DNA from: Cokeromyces recurvatus
Taxonomy: Eukaryota; Mucoromycota; Mucoromycetes; Mucorales; Mucoraceae
Length of the DNA: 64,000 bases
NCBI RefSeq assembly: GCF_025118155.1
Contig: NW_026251401.1
Location: 124,001 to 188,000, forward strand
Reading direction: 5' to 3'
Shown here: piece by piece, positions 1-13,255 of the stretch
Position numbering within the stretch: the stretch's first letter is position 1
Layout: each line of letters opens with the position of its first letter
Notes under the pieces: generated by a model
What the model saw: only the letters and a program-made list of their open reading frames with translations
What the model was told of the DNA's origin: nothing
Databases searched by the model: none
Position numbers and translations under genes: made by a program

Positions 1-263
1 GCAAAAGGTGTTACTAAAACATAATGTATTAGTGATGCTGTTGAATTTGTTTTTGGCTTTTCTGTTGGCTGTTGCTGTTTTACCGAAGCATTTATGGGAA
101 TCGTATTAGTTAATGTTTGCTTGTCATTTGAATCTTTATTGCAATGACGAGATTTCCATTGAGGATAACCTTGTAAGAAATACAAGCATATTGCAGCTAT
201 TATAATATATAATAAGCCCTTTATTGATAATATATATTTGAAATGAAGCAATGACATGAACAT
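1..263 (-). CDS. Type II membrane protein, 5' part only (unrecognised)
   Basis: An open frame of about 87 codons starts with ATG at 263 and runs off the left edge of the window, so only the N-terminus is seen. A short cytosolic start is followed by one hydrophobic segment (roughly residues 13-30, rich in I, L, A and Y) and then a polar stalk rich in N, K, T, Q and P. This is the layout of a single-pass Golgi or ER signal-anchor protein such as many fungal glycosyltransferases, but no catalytic domain lies inside the window and I do not assign a family. A second ATG two codons downstream could also serve as start. The neighbour at 53792-55106 has a comparable anchor-plus-lumen layout. Confidence applies to it being a real coding start. 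Confidence 0.5.
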   Translation of the reverse strand, partial: MFMSLLHFKYILSIKGLLYIIIAAICLYFLQGYPQWKSRHCNKDSNDKQTLTNTIPINASVKQQQPTEKPKTNSTASLIHYVLVTPF

Positions 264-279
264 GAGACTTTATAATTAG

Positions 280-315
<36 letters not shown>

Positions 316-1204
316 AACAAAAAGGCATAAGAAAGACTTGGCAGCCAGCCGAACAACCTAAATAAATATTCATGTGAGATGATATATAATAAGAACGGTA
401 AATTTTGTCACTTTGAGAAAATTGAATGTCTGTAACCAAAAAAAATGAATGGCACTAAGCCAAATATGATAATTCCTTTATGTCTAGAAATTTTATCCTT
501 TTGAAATAAGAGAAATACGTTATGATTGTAAAATTTATAAGTTAATTCAATAAGATAAAATAGTCATAATAGAACATGTAGTGCACTTCTATGATAGTTC
601 TGTCTGTAGATATATTAAGTTTATTTGCCCTTGTATAGAAAAAAAATACTTAATAAAAGTCCTACACCTTCTTCTATTATTGTTCTGCTGTATATAAATT
701 TATAAAAATAACTTTGTAAGTTAAACTTGGGTAAATACGCGTAAATAATTGATTTCACTCAGAGTGCATGTATTAGGTTATAAAAATAAATATATACATA
801 CAAAAGACATGTATATATTTCTATAGTAAATTCTTGACACTATGATAATTAAATCGTTATTCTCTTCTATGATTATGTCATCAGATATAATTTATTATAT
901 TATTGCTCATCATCCTTAACCACAAAATATATAAATACTCTTACATTATTTATTGACCTTTATTTTGTATTTGGAATTCATACTAAAAACCAGAAAAGAC
1001 CAAGACTTCTTTTGTACCCGTGTAATTTATGCCAACTCATTTGATATTCACCTATACCCATCTGGAAGCCGTCAATAAGAAACTCATAATAATTTGATTT
1101 AAGTTTTAGATTGTTTGATCTGAGTATAGACTCCTTATGTCTATTTTATTGGATCAAAGATGGCATGAGTCCTTTATCAAGGTTATAAAAATAAATATTT
1201 AGAA
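264..1204. other. Intergenic, AT-rich, no gene seen
   Basis: No open frame of note. It holds a 32-base A run (282-313), lies upstream of the truncated gene at the left edge and would contain its promoter. Nothing else is recognisable. Confidence 0.6.
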
Positions 1205-1842
1205 ATGATACGATGTCTTATAATTGATACATCTAAACAATTGGATGTCAATACGTTTTATATTATTTGCAAGATGTTATATACAGAGTTTTATTTCATA
1301 TTCAGGCTTATCGTTTATCCTGTGTTATGTAATCCATCTTTTATAATATTACTTATGCTTATATCCAGAGCTTGTTCTATAACGGTAAATATGATGACCG
1401 CAATGAAAGTAGACGACCTCATGGTTGAACAACGTGAACTTTACAGTATGTATATGACAATAAATCATAATGGTCGTATCATCTACATTAGCAATACAAG
1501 ACAAAATAACTATAAGAATAGCAGACAAGAGGTGTAGTAGTAAAATGTTATGCTAATCTAGGTGGCTCCAATAGAATGTGCGCGCAACACTGGAGATATT
1601 CATACAATGAGGCTGCTAATAGAAGACAGTCTAACTATAAATCTAGAAACCCAAACTTCTACAATGTCCAATTCTACAATTACGATAGAGTAATAGGTTA
1701 CTTAGCTCGTGATTGTTACTATAATCAGGGCAGAGAAACAATAAAAGACACAAATTCGATTATACAACAGAAGATGCTGAATATAATATATATGCATTCA
1801 AATAGCAATAAAATCACTAATAATAATAAATTAGTTAGTTAA
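1205..1842 (+). pseudogene. Possible retrotransposon gag relic (degenerate zinc knuckle)
   Basis: Two short open stretches in different frames (about 1205-1537 and 1576-1842) lack splice signals that would join them. Near 1675-1730 the second stretch reads like a decayed CCHC zinc knuckle: it ends in the typical G-x-L-A-R-D-C, but the first two cysteines and the histidine are replaced by F/Y and Y, and the spacing is one residue too long. Most of these changes are what G:C to A:T mutation would give. Asparagine- and lysine-rich sequence follows. No polymerase, integrase or long terminal repeat was found nearby. This is a weak call: it could equally be random AT-rich sequence with one lucky match. 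Confidence 0.25.
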
Positions 1843-2550
1843 ATACTCTTCTTCACCTTACATTGAATATATCTCCCTCTGTGATATTTCTTGTAAAATA
1901 TCAAATAAATATAATAAAAAGACAGAAGGAAGTCAACCAGAGCGAACAATAGTTCTAAAGTCAATCATCTTATTTAGGTATTTATATGAATTGTTAAAGA
2001 AGTCTGAGATAAGATGTGAATCAAAAAAGTGTTAGTTACGACTTAATAAGATATGTTAAAGATAATGAAGTGTTAGAAATTTTAATATTGTTTGATGAAG
2101 TGAATCAAGAGAGATTCAGGAGAATCTAGATGGAATTCCTTGATTTGCTTGTTTAATCAAGGAACATGATATTATAAGCCAGCTTATGATATTTATAACT
2201 AGCATTTATCCTATCTTTTTCTTTTCATTGAATAAACTACTTCACTGATAAATGATAGTCTGATATTTGACATCCTGCAACAAGATTTAGCCGTTAAAGT
2301 GTTATACAAATTATTTATAATTCTATAGGAGGCAATTAATAATAATAAAAAAAAGGAGAGTGAGAGAGGGAAGATCTATCCGAAGTGTAACAAAGATAAA
2401 TAGGTTTAATTATGCTCTTCCATGGAAAGCATTGTGCCTATTAGACCGTTTGTTTATGTGAAAAAAAAAATTTTTTTTTCTTCTCCTATTTTTATTTCAC
2501 ACTCTCGTTTTTATTTTTTCTTTTTTTTTTTCTTCTTCTTTTTTGTTAAA
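1843..2550. other. Intergenic, low complexity
   Basis: AT-rich DNA without a plausible gene. A 10-bp perfect inverted repeat with a 9-nt loop lies at 2136-2164 (arms TTCCTTGATT and AATCAAGGAA). Pyrimidine-rich runs at 2469-2545 precede the tandem repeat. Confidence 0.5.
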
Positions 2551-2800
2551 GTGAAGTTTTGAAGATATTGGTCACGTTAAATAAACAATCTTTAGTGAAG
2601 TTTTGAGGATATTGGTCACTTTAAATAAACAATCTTTAGTGAAGTTTTGAGGATATTGGTCACGTTAAATAAACAATCTTTAGTGAAGCTTAAAGACATA
2701 GGTCACTTTAAATAAAAACAATCTTTAGTGAAGTTCTAATGATGATGGTCACTTTAAATAAACATTCATTAATATCGTTGTGAGGATAATAGTCATTTCT
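2551..2800. repeat. 44-bp tandem repeat, five copies plus a decayed sixth
   Basis: Copies begin with GTGAAG at 2551, 2595, 2639, 2683 and 2728, so the period is 44, 44, 44 and 45 bp. A weaker sixth copy fades out by about 2800. Each unit carries a short inverted pair, AGTGA near its start and TCACT (or TCACG) about 17 bases later, flanked by TTA/TAA, so every unit can fold into a small hairpin. Copies 1-3 are nearly identical, and 4 and 5 diverge. There is no gene inside. Confidence 0.9.
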
Positions 2801-3648
2801 ATTGTCCAAAATCGAGAGTATGTTTCATTTGTTGTTTTCGCGTCTCTCGTTAAATAAGACTGTGAAAGGAAGCACATAATGATCAACCTCCACGATTGGT
2901 TGCTTCTGGAAACAGTAGCCTTTTTTATTATATAATGAAGCTACTGGCTAATTAGATCATTACCCCTTTTTTATTATTAATTAATTAAAAATGAAAAAAA
3001 CACATATTATCAATAAATAAATATCTATTTTTAAAACTTTTGTATAATAATGAATCTAATCAGTAACGACTTGTAGAAGAAGAGTCGTCTAATGATGTTT
3101 AGAAAAGAGTCAAAATGAGCTTTGTAGCTGTTTATGTACTTTATTTATTGTCCCTTTTATTTGGTTAATGAGTTTACAGAATGGTATGATTATAAAGCAT
3201 ATTTTGCTTTCTTACCTTAAAAAAAAAGGAAAGAAGCTGTTTTCATTATAATCATACTTCATGGATATATTTTCTTATATTTTAAATAAAAGATGGCTAT
3301 GATTATATAGAACAACTAGCTCAAAACTCTTTACTTTTTTTTTTTTCGTTTTGATGCTGATATTGACCTCATAGGTTTAATCATAATGTGCCAAACCTTA
3401 GTGTTAAATATGAACAATCATGATTTTACGGTTTGTGTATATAACAGAGCTGCTTTCCAAAATAGATTTTATATTTTTATATATTGCAAGTTGGTCTTTT
3501 TAAAAAATGCAGTTTCTTTTTCATTATTAATGCCAAACATTATTCGCTCTATAGCTTGTGTTTGCTTTGTTAATAATTATATGTTATACATTTCAAAGCA
3601 GTATCCTAACGGAAATTATTATTAGAATAATAATTTTTTTTTCAAGTT
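2801..3648. other. Intergenic, no gene seen
   Basis: AT-rich sequence between the tandem repeat and the arrestin locus. One 79-codon open frame at 3386-3625 has no recognisable features and is probably chance. Confidence 0.55.
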
Positions 3649-4871
3649 TTAGCGTATATTGATTATGCTTGTTTCTTCATAACGTGGAGTATATTCGGGT
3701 AAATCTAAATCAATATTTATAGCATCATCACCTATCATTAGAACAGTATGATTGATAACTGGCTCTTCTACTGCTACATTCATCATGTTTGAAGAATTAA
3801 TAGATATATTCTCTACAACAACTGAAGGAAAAGTTGTGATTATGATTGGAAATTCAAATATAAGATTTATTGAGCTTTGAATAAAATCGACTGTCAACTG
3901 TAATCGATGTGATATCTCCAAGAATGGATCAAATTGATGTGTATGAATGCTAGGATTTTTACTTGAAGGTATAGGCGTCCTAATAAAATGCGTTTCTGAA
4001 TGATTTGAAAATGAAGGCAGGTGATAGATAGCAGGTGAAAATTTTGTGATGATGGGCGATAAAATATGAACCTGTTGCTTTGTACAATACCTAATTTTAC
4101 ATACATTTTGATTATATGATTCGTTTATAATACATCTCTTTTAGTTGTTTTTGAATATGTACCTGTAAGTTTCAATTTTTTTCAATTGCTGATTGAATTT
4201 TATCGACTTCTATTCTTTCTTTTTCAATACTATATCGAAAAGCAATGACAATTTCACCTGATTCAACTGCTACAGTCTTGGAAACCTCTGCTGACCATTC
4301 AAACCATTCTTTTATCCCAGAATAATGTGTGATAGGAATGATGACACTAGGGTTAGGTAAATAATGCCTCTTCACTGTCACTACCTTTTGTGTTCTATAC
4401 TTTTTTGAAGAAAGTTCCAGCTGAAAAATTAACTACAAGTATGTATTCTACAAATGAATGTCTTGCTGTACAAGTGGGCGGTAAATGGAAAGGTAAGTGA
4501 AGACCAAATTCTGTGAATTCTTCACCAGAAAAAATGAGCTCTTTTTCAACTTGGTAAATGGGAACTGTTGTTCGAATTTAGGTGGTCGTCGATATAATAG
4601 TGTCTAGATTATGTACCTGCTATGGTAAAATTGAACTCGTCGCTACATCCATATCTATTCCTGCTTTACCTAAAAATTGAAGTGTCACCCTATTCCATTT
4701 AATTTTACGATCTAGAAAGATGACTTTACCCATTAAGTTGGTACGGATTTCTGACATTGGGTTTTCCCGACTTACTGGGCCAATATAATAGACTGGAGCT
4801 TTATCAATTTCCAAAGCTACAGGAAGATGCTTACAAGACAAGTTTGAGTCATGAATGGTAAATCGTTTCAT
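3649..4871 (-). pseudogene. Arrestin-domain (ART-like) gene with three frameshifts
   Basis: The start is the ATG at 4871. Three exons fit GT-AG borders: 4617-4871, 4163-4564 and 3649-4090. The translated pieces follow the arrestin N and C sandwich order: a start with IHDSNL, then NPMSEIRTNLMGK, later KRHYLPNPS, and a tail with LPEY, resembling the PY-type motif by which fungal arrestin-related trafficking adaptors recruit the Rsp5/Nedd4 ubiquitin ligase to membrane transporters. Reading through needs three one-base corrections, all at homopolymers: plus-strand A run 4627-4630 (one base short), T run 4401-4406 (one long) and T run 4176-4182 (one long). With them the frame stays in phase across both introns; without them the product ends after exon 1. 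It is either a recent pseudogene or a consensus error. Family call is firm, functional state open. Confidence 0.65.
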
Positions 4872-5003
4872 GATAAGAATATAGAGAAAAGAAAAAGAAA
4901 GCAAGCAAGCAAGAAAGAAATGAATATAAAAATTCTTATTTGTTGAAGAATTTAAAATAAGTGTAACAATTATCATAGGTTTTAATCACTGCATATGAAG
5001 TAA

Positions 5004-5031
<28 letters not shown>
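5004..5031. repeat. (GT)n microsatellite
   Basis: About 13 GT units upstream of the arrestin gene and downstream of the dehydrogenase gene. Simple repeat only. Confidence 0.9.
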
Positions 5032-5034
<3 letters not shown>

Positions 5035-5266
5035 TAAATTCTTTTTCTTTAATTAATATGTTTAGTTGAAAAGACATATTGTATCTATGTTATGAATATA
5101 TAAAAATATTTTCTTTCTCTCTCTCTCTCTTTCATTTTTTTTAAAAAAAAATGAAAGAAAGAAAGAAAAAAGAAAAGAAGGGTATGTATGTTGAATGCAA
5201 AAATTATAAGTATAAAAATATAAAAAAAAAATCATAAAAATGAATAGCTTCATGAAAATAAATAGC

Positions 5267-6978
5267 TTAATAAAGAATACGTGTTTGAATAACAGCGCGA
5301 GTAGCAATGAGATCATCATATAAACTTTTAACATCTGTTACATTAGCAATATCGGCCATAACATACGCAATATCACCTTTTGAATCAGAATATTGTTTCT
5401 CAACATTATGATCAGCGAAAAGTTCATTGATTTCCTATATTAAAAATTAGTTAATATATTATCTCTATCTTTCTTTCTCTCTTTCTTCCTTTCTTTTTTT
5501 TTCTTTTCTTATATATATATATATAAACTCCTTATTTGTTTGTCTAATAATACCCTTAACACTCCCGGTATATTTTGATGAATATAAAGTACACGAACCA
5601 TATTTTTATCATCCTCATAGATAGCACGTAAATCAATTTCGGGAAGATTGACAGCATTCAGTGAAGTACCATCGTTAATATATTTAGTTAAAGCCCGTGA
5701 AACTTCAAGTCCAATCATACGTTGAGCTTCCTCAGTTGAACCACCAATATGTGGAGTCAAAATTAAATTAGGGCAGGTCAATAATTCAGGGTAATCATTA
5801 AAATGAGGACCATTGGCAGCTGGCTCTTTCGGGAAAACATCAACGGCTGCACCTGCCAGATGACCTGATATTAATCCTTTAATAAGAGCGGGAATTTGAA
5901 CGACTGTACCACGAGCATTATTAAGTAAATAAGCTCCCTTCTTCATCTGATAGATTTCACGCTCACCCATTATATTTTTTGTTTCCTCTGTTTCAGGGAC
6001 ATGTAACGAAACAAAGTCAGCCATAGCTAACAGATGTTCAAGGTGATCCACTTGTTTAGCCTGTCCAAGCGGCATGATTTGAAGGATATCATAAAAATAG
6101 ACTGTCATACCCATTGCCTCTGCTAATACAGACAGTTGTGATCCAATATGTCCATAACCAATGATGCCTAATACTTTACCGCGAATTTCATAACAACCTC
6201 TAGATACTTTGTTCCAAATGCCTTGATGCATCTCTGAACTTCGGTCACTCAATTGACGCGCAAGCATAATAATCTCTCCAATGACAAGTTCAGCAACAGA
6301 ACGTGAATTACTAAAAGGCGAATTGAAAACAGCAACCTAAAAGGATGATTTAATTAAATAGTAGGTCAGCAACAAAATAAAAAGAAGGAAGAAAGCTATC
6401 TTTCAGGAACGTTATACTTACACCTTGTTTAGCAGCTGCCTGAAGATCGACTTGATTTGTACCGATACAGAAACAACCAATAGCTAGTAAATTTTTGGCT
6501 TGCTGAAGTATCGACTTTGTAATCTTAGTTTTTGAACGAATACCTAAAATATGAACATCTCGGATTTTTTCAATCAATTCATCTCCACTAAAAGCTTTAG
6601 AATAAGTCTCAACCTAAATCAAAAAAGGTAAAATAAATTATTAACACGGGATCCAATAGGAGAAGAGAGAACAGAAAGTCTCTGTATGCTTTACATCAAA
6701 TAATACATCATATATATTTATATATAAATATGTACATGTATTTTTTTTTTTAAAAAAAAAGAAAAAATAATAATTACCTGATAGCCCTGTTTTTTAAATG
6801 TTTGCACTGCTGTCTTATTGATATTCTCTAATAACAGAACCTTTACTTCACTTGTATTGAATGGACGAAGTAACTTTGGTTTAACTCGATTAAAGGAATC
6901 GGACCGATTACGTTTTATTTCTTTAACAGTTTTGTTAAAGGAATTATTTTTCTCAATAAGCTGATTAGCATGAACCAT
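5267..6978 (-). CDS. SER3: D-3-phosphoglycerate dehydrogenase (serine biosynthesis)
   Basis: This enzyme catalyses the first step of the phosphorylated serine pathway, oxidising 3-phosphoglycerate with NAD+ in the cytosol. Four exons: 6778-6978, 6422-6613, 5554-6336 and 5267-5434. Visible motifs are the substrate domain (VLLLENIN, then GCFCIGTNQVDL), the conserved FNSPFSNSRSVAEL, the nucleotide-binding GIIGYGHIGSQ, and the catalytic region from NNARGTVV to LTPHIGGSTEEAQ with the active-site histidine. The last exon encodes the C-terminal ACT domain (NIPGVL, then DIAYVMADI) that in this family binds serine for feedback control. The frame is continuous over all three introns. The ATG at 6978 fits because the family's conserved part begins about 45 residues later. 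The next gene upstream on the same strand is ATP sulfurylase; serine carbon and reduced sulfur meet in cysteine synthesis. Confidence 0.95.
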
Positions 6979-8727
6979 ATCTGTTGTTCCCCCTTTTTTT
7001 TTAGATGGAGAGAGAGAAAAAAAAAGAAAAGAATATGTATGACAGTTTATATTTTTTTTTTTCATTTCTAAATGTGTTATTTATATATGCCTGTCCTCCC
7101 CCCCTTTTTTTTTAATGAGCTATTTTCTTCAGTTTTTCTGTGTACAATAATTACACTCAGATTAGATCCAGATGACCGTTGCGTAATATCTGAAGCAAAG
7201 TATAATAATAAGAGATGTTAATACAGAACTGTGTACAATACAAATTTAAAGAACAAATATTAGTTATTCAAACCAATTTATTATATACACTCTTCTTATG
7301 GTAATACGTAGTTGTAAGTGATAAATATTACGCTATGCTACCCAACACTAATGCAGTGACGGTAGTAGTGGTGGAGGGGTTATAACTTAATTATATTCAT
7401 AATGACAAGAATTTTTTTTTTGTTGAATCCAAAATGCCTCTTATAGTAGATAACAATTAACTGTGTAACATATTTTTTTATTTTATTTTATTTTTCAGTT
7501 TACAAATAATCATATGTATAAAATGAGATATATAAATTTGCTACTTTACGAAAATAAAAATGGTTACCAACGGATAATATCAAAACGTTAGAATATGACT
7601 TTAAATAAATGCTTCAAGAGGAAAAAAAAAGGTAAGTGAATAAAAGAAAGTAAAGTTTTTAGGTGTATAGGATTTAAACACGTAATAAAGATTTATAGGA
7701 TATTGTGTTGCAATATCAATAAGCCACTCGGTATTTATAATTTGCTAGAATTGTGTTGTACCTTCTTATCTATTTTGTAAATAAACAAGACTATTTATTG
7801 GTTAGTTGAAGTTATATTGTATCTCTTTACAATCTAACTACAAACTTATTTTATTATTATTATTGCATCCATGCCAAGTAGCAAAAGTTTTTAACATCTT
7901 CTATTTAATATATATATATACATATATATATATATGTGTGTGTGTGCGTGTGTGTGTCCAAATTGAGTATGTGGTGTCCTAACCTATTCAGCACAAATTA
8001 ACTTGAAACTTACATGGAGTTGGAGAAAAAAACCAAGACAATCCAGAAGAGCATGAAGATTTGTTTTTGGTATGCATTAATGTCTTTTTATTGAGAAATT
8101 TGGAAATGAAATTTTATAGTACTGTCTTTAGATTCTATTGCAATAATGTTCATTCCTTATTTTTTTTCTTTTATTATTAATTGATACAATCAATAAACTA
8201 ATATTTGAAGTAAAAGCAAATAATATTATATAAGCATAAGAATGATAATTATATATACATAATTCGTATCTTCTTGTCATAAGCTTTCATATATACAATT
8301 AATATCACTAATTAGTCAAGATGTAAACTGCACATCATAATAATGATTGAACAAATATCCCACAATAATAAGGACTATAGCTATACTATAATTATAGCAA
8401 CTTTTTGAATTAATATTATATGCATATATACCTTGGAGTTAATATTAAGCAGTTTAAATAAAATAAAAAAATAGAGAGAAAGAGAGAGAGAGAGAGTTTA
8501 GATGTCAGTCTCAAATAAAGTGCACATTCATTTTATTTTTTCTAGGCTGTATAGACAATAAAATTATACACCTTGATCATAAATGTGTAAATATGTGTAT
8601 ACATTTAAAATTATTTATTATGATGCATATGTGAATATAAATACAACGACAAAGAAAAGGAAAAAGAAAAAATCTATCTATAAATATGTCAATACCCATA
8701 TATAATTCATATTATTAGGATATAATA
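6979..8727. other. Intergenic 1.75 kb, no gene seen
   Basis: It contains the SER3 promoter side and the 3' flank of the ATP sulfurylase gene. Low-complexity tracts include a (TA)n stretch followed by (TG)n at about 7908-7957 and a GA-rich tract at about 8473-8497. No open frame above background and no RNA gene recognised. Confidence 0.6.
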
Positions 8728-10684
<1,957 letters not shown>

Positions 10685-10756
10685 TCAAACATTTTCAAGT
10701 TTTATATTTTTTTGTCGACTTATGATTAACTATACATGTAGCGACTCAGGGACGTG

Positions 10757-10766
10757 ATTGCGCAAT
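10757..10766. promoter_or_regulatory. Perfect bZIP-type palindrome ATTGCGCAAT upstream of MET3
   Basis: The ten-base palindrome lies about 136 bp before the MET3 start, next to CGACTCA and ACGTG at 10742-10756. Fungal sulfur genes are controlled by bZIP regulators (Cys-3/MetR, Met4), whose sites are imperfect palindromes of related form. The palindrome is seen directly; that a sulfur regulator binds it is inference. Confidence 0.35.
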
Positions 10767-11806
10767 TGCAAAATATCCAATAAAAAATTATTCAAGCTAA
10801 AGGTATAATTTCATAACAAATTTTTATTGGCTAAAATTGACGTATATTCCATTCTATCTTTCATGTTTCTAAATATTTGTAGATATAGATGACTGTTGAT
10901 GTCTCTATCTTTTTTCTATATTCTAAAGATAAATGTATTTTATGCAATATTCTCCTAATTAAGAAAGCAAACAAAACGTCACGTAATACATCTTTTTAAA
11001 TTTCAAAGCATGTACAGACAATAAGCTTGCATACAGATCAATGAATAATATAGAAAAAAAGAAGATAGATAGTATAAACAGCCGTTAGTATTATATGAAA
11101 AAAGAGTAGTTTAAATGAAAAGAGTATTATCAGCACAAGTAAATAGTACAGCAGAACTTTGCTTGCTTACGTAATATATTATTATATTACCAGTAAAATT
11201 GTTTCTAAAGATTTTGCCTCTAAGCCCTCAAAAAAGACTTTATATAATTGTTCATAATACTTTTCATTCTATACGAAGTAAACTTTTTTTTTATTATTAT
11301 TATAAACTACTGTAAGTTTCTAAACTTCCTCTTTTAAGTATTTCTAGCATGTATATATTTAATAACACTGACTCTCTTTATATTAACCCTGCTTGTTCTT
11401 TTCGAACTTTTTTTTTCTTTATTTATTGCATTTCTTCTCTATTCTATTCATGGCTATAATAGAGTGACTAATATACCTACTATTACTGCTGATGCAAGGC
11501 TAATAAAGTCAAAAAAGAGTACTTATATAAAGTAAAATAAAATGAGTATACTGGTTATTATACGTATGTATTTATTGGCAGTAGTTGATTTTAATCAATC
11601 ATTTACAATGGAGACTAAATCCAGCCAAACCATACTCTATCTTTATAATCCCCTATTCGATGTAATAATTTTGAGCGTTTGAGTTGAATAAAGCAGTATA
11701 TCAATACAGACTTTTGCGGCAAGTAAAATTTAGTTTTCTACAATTTGATAAAATTGAAAAAAAAAAGCTGTATTTCATTTGTCCGTTTATTTATCTTTAC
11801 TTCATA
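10767..11806. other. Intergenic, divergent promoter region
   Basis: AT-rich DNA between the divergently transcribed MET3 and the YeeZ-like gene. No open frame with recognisable content. Confidence 0.55.
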
Positions 11807-12721
11807 ATGGAACAACGAGTTATCACTAACGCCCTTCCTATATTAATTCTAGGACTAGGATGGACAGGCCAATTTTTAGCCGAGCTTATGATTTCTATGA
11901 ATTTAAACTTTGCTGCTACAACTCGAGATGGTAGAAATGATACAATTCAATGGTCATTACCGAATATTTGTCATGATGTCGATGTAACACAATTGCCGTA
12001 TTCTAAGACTGTTCTCATCACATTCCCAATCATGCAACCTGAATGTCTGACAGTTTTAATGGATTCTTATGAAAAAAGGCACGGTAATCCTTCTCAATGG
12101 ATACTATTATCATCGACACGTCCTTTTGTCGGCAACCCTGCAAACAGACATACGCCTTTAGATAGGTCAAAGGACACAGGTCGTATTGGAGCTGAGGATA
12201 TTATTCTTGAGCGTGGAGGTACGGTACTTCACCTATCAGGGCTTTGGGGAAATCAAAGGTGAAAACCAAAAAAAAAAAAATAAATAAATAAATAAAATAA
12301 AAGAGGAAATGCTTAATTCATTTTTTTGATATATAGACAACCTAAGGGCTGGGTTCCTCGATTTTCATCTAAAGAAGCTATTAAAGATAAATTACTAAGA
12401 CGTCAACTTCATCTCATTCATGGTAAAGATGTTGCAAGAGCTATCTTGGCTGTACATAATCAATTTAAACGTGGGGAAAGATGGATTGTTTCAGACACAG
12501 GTTGTTACGATTGGATTAAATTATTTTTAACTTGGGGAAGTATAGAACAAATCAAGATAGCCAGGGATTTAGCAATGAATGACAAAGACTGTCACGAGGC
12601 CTTAGGCAATGGTTCCTTAGAAGATATCATTGAAAACAATAAGATTCATCCTAGACTCGATTCAACTGAATTCTGGGAAACCTTTGGATTAAAGCCTACC
12701 GAGTTTTTAAGCATCGAGTAA
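11807..12721 (+). CDS. YeeZ-like NAD(P)-binding Rossmann protein
   Basis: Two exons (11807-12258 and 12337-12721) make 278 residues with the frame intact across a GTGAAA...ATATAG intron. The N-terminal ILGLGWTGQFLAE is a glycine-rich dinucleotide-binding loop (G-x-G-x-x-G). Later segments WILLSSTRPFVG, GAEDIILERGG and HLIHGKDVARAIL follow the plan of extended short-chain dehydrogenases of the YeeZ type, which often lack a clear catalytic Y-x-x-x-K. No transit peptide is evident. The substrate is unknown, and I do not infer one from the neighbouring MET3. The start was chosen at the ATG shortly before the Rossmann loop; the open frame upstream lacks another ATG with support. Confidence 0.75.
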
Positions 12722-13025
12722 CTGCATAAAAGTAGCAGTCATTGAAAGAGTATAAGGAAGCTATTCCGTTATTGAATAAAACCTTTTTACTGAGAAAAGT
12801 AATTTTTAATTAATTTTATTTCTGAAAGCGACACTTTAAATTATGAATGCATTACTTTATTAATTTTATACATTCAAGTAAACATTTTAAAACTAGAAAA
12901 CATCTGCATATTAATAATATACTTGAAAAAAAAAAAAAAAGGGAAGGATATATGCTATTATAAAGAATTACATGTTAAATATAATTATAATAAAATCAGT
13001 AGTTCAACGTTATAAAAAATTAACC

Positions 13026-13028
13026 TAA
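13026..13028. repeat. Left target-site duplication (TAA)
   Basis: TAA directly before the left CACTGCAG terminus matches TAA directly after the right terminus (21029-21031). A 3-bp duplication is the hallmark length of CACTA elements. TAA is common in AT-rich DNA, so on its own this is modest evidence. Confidence 0.7.
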
Positions 13029-13064
13029 CACTGCAGATAAATGTCTAATTTTACAATTGTAAAA
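13029..13064 (+). repeat. Left terminal inverted repeat of the CACTA element
   Basis: It starts CACTGCAGATAAATG and runs into TCTAATTTTACAATTGT. Its partner is the reverse complement of 20994-21028. The first 13 bases match perfectly, the rest with a one-base gap and a few mismatches. Confidence 0.85.
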
Positions 13065-13255
13065 CAAGACTGAAATGTGTAGTTTCAGTCTCTTTTCAGT
13101 CTCTTTTCACAATTGTAAAATGTGTGATTTTACATTGTAAAACCTGACACTGTCAGTATATTTTAACAATTGTAAAAGTGTCTAATACAACAATTGTAAA
13201 ACAATACTGAAATGTCTAATTTTACAATTGTTAAAAGTCTAATTTAACAAGGTTT
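13040..13255. repeat. Left subterminal repeat array of the element
   Basis: The word ACAATTGTAAAA or a near copy occurs at about 13056, 13108, 13136, 13171, 13190 and 13222, often preceded by TGTCTAAT. A perfect hairpin, GACTGAAA...TTTCAGTC, lies at about 13068-13091. The words are palindromic at CAATTG, so they read the same on both strands. Confidence 0.75.

Noticed and set aside
2551..2800. CRISPR-like array
   Set aside because: The 44-bp units are directly adjacent with no unique spacers, and the genome is eukaryotic.
2878..2966. AATGATC...GATCATT inverted pair as a MITE
   Set aside because: Only seven bases at the ends, no clear target duplication.
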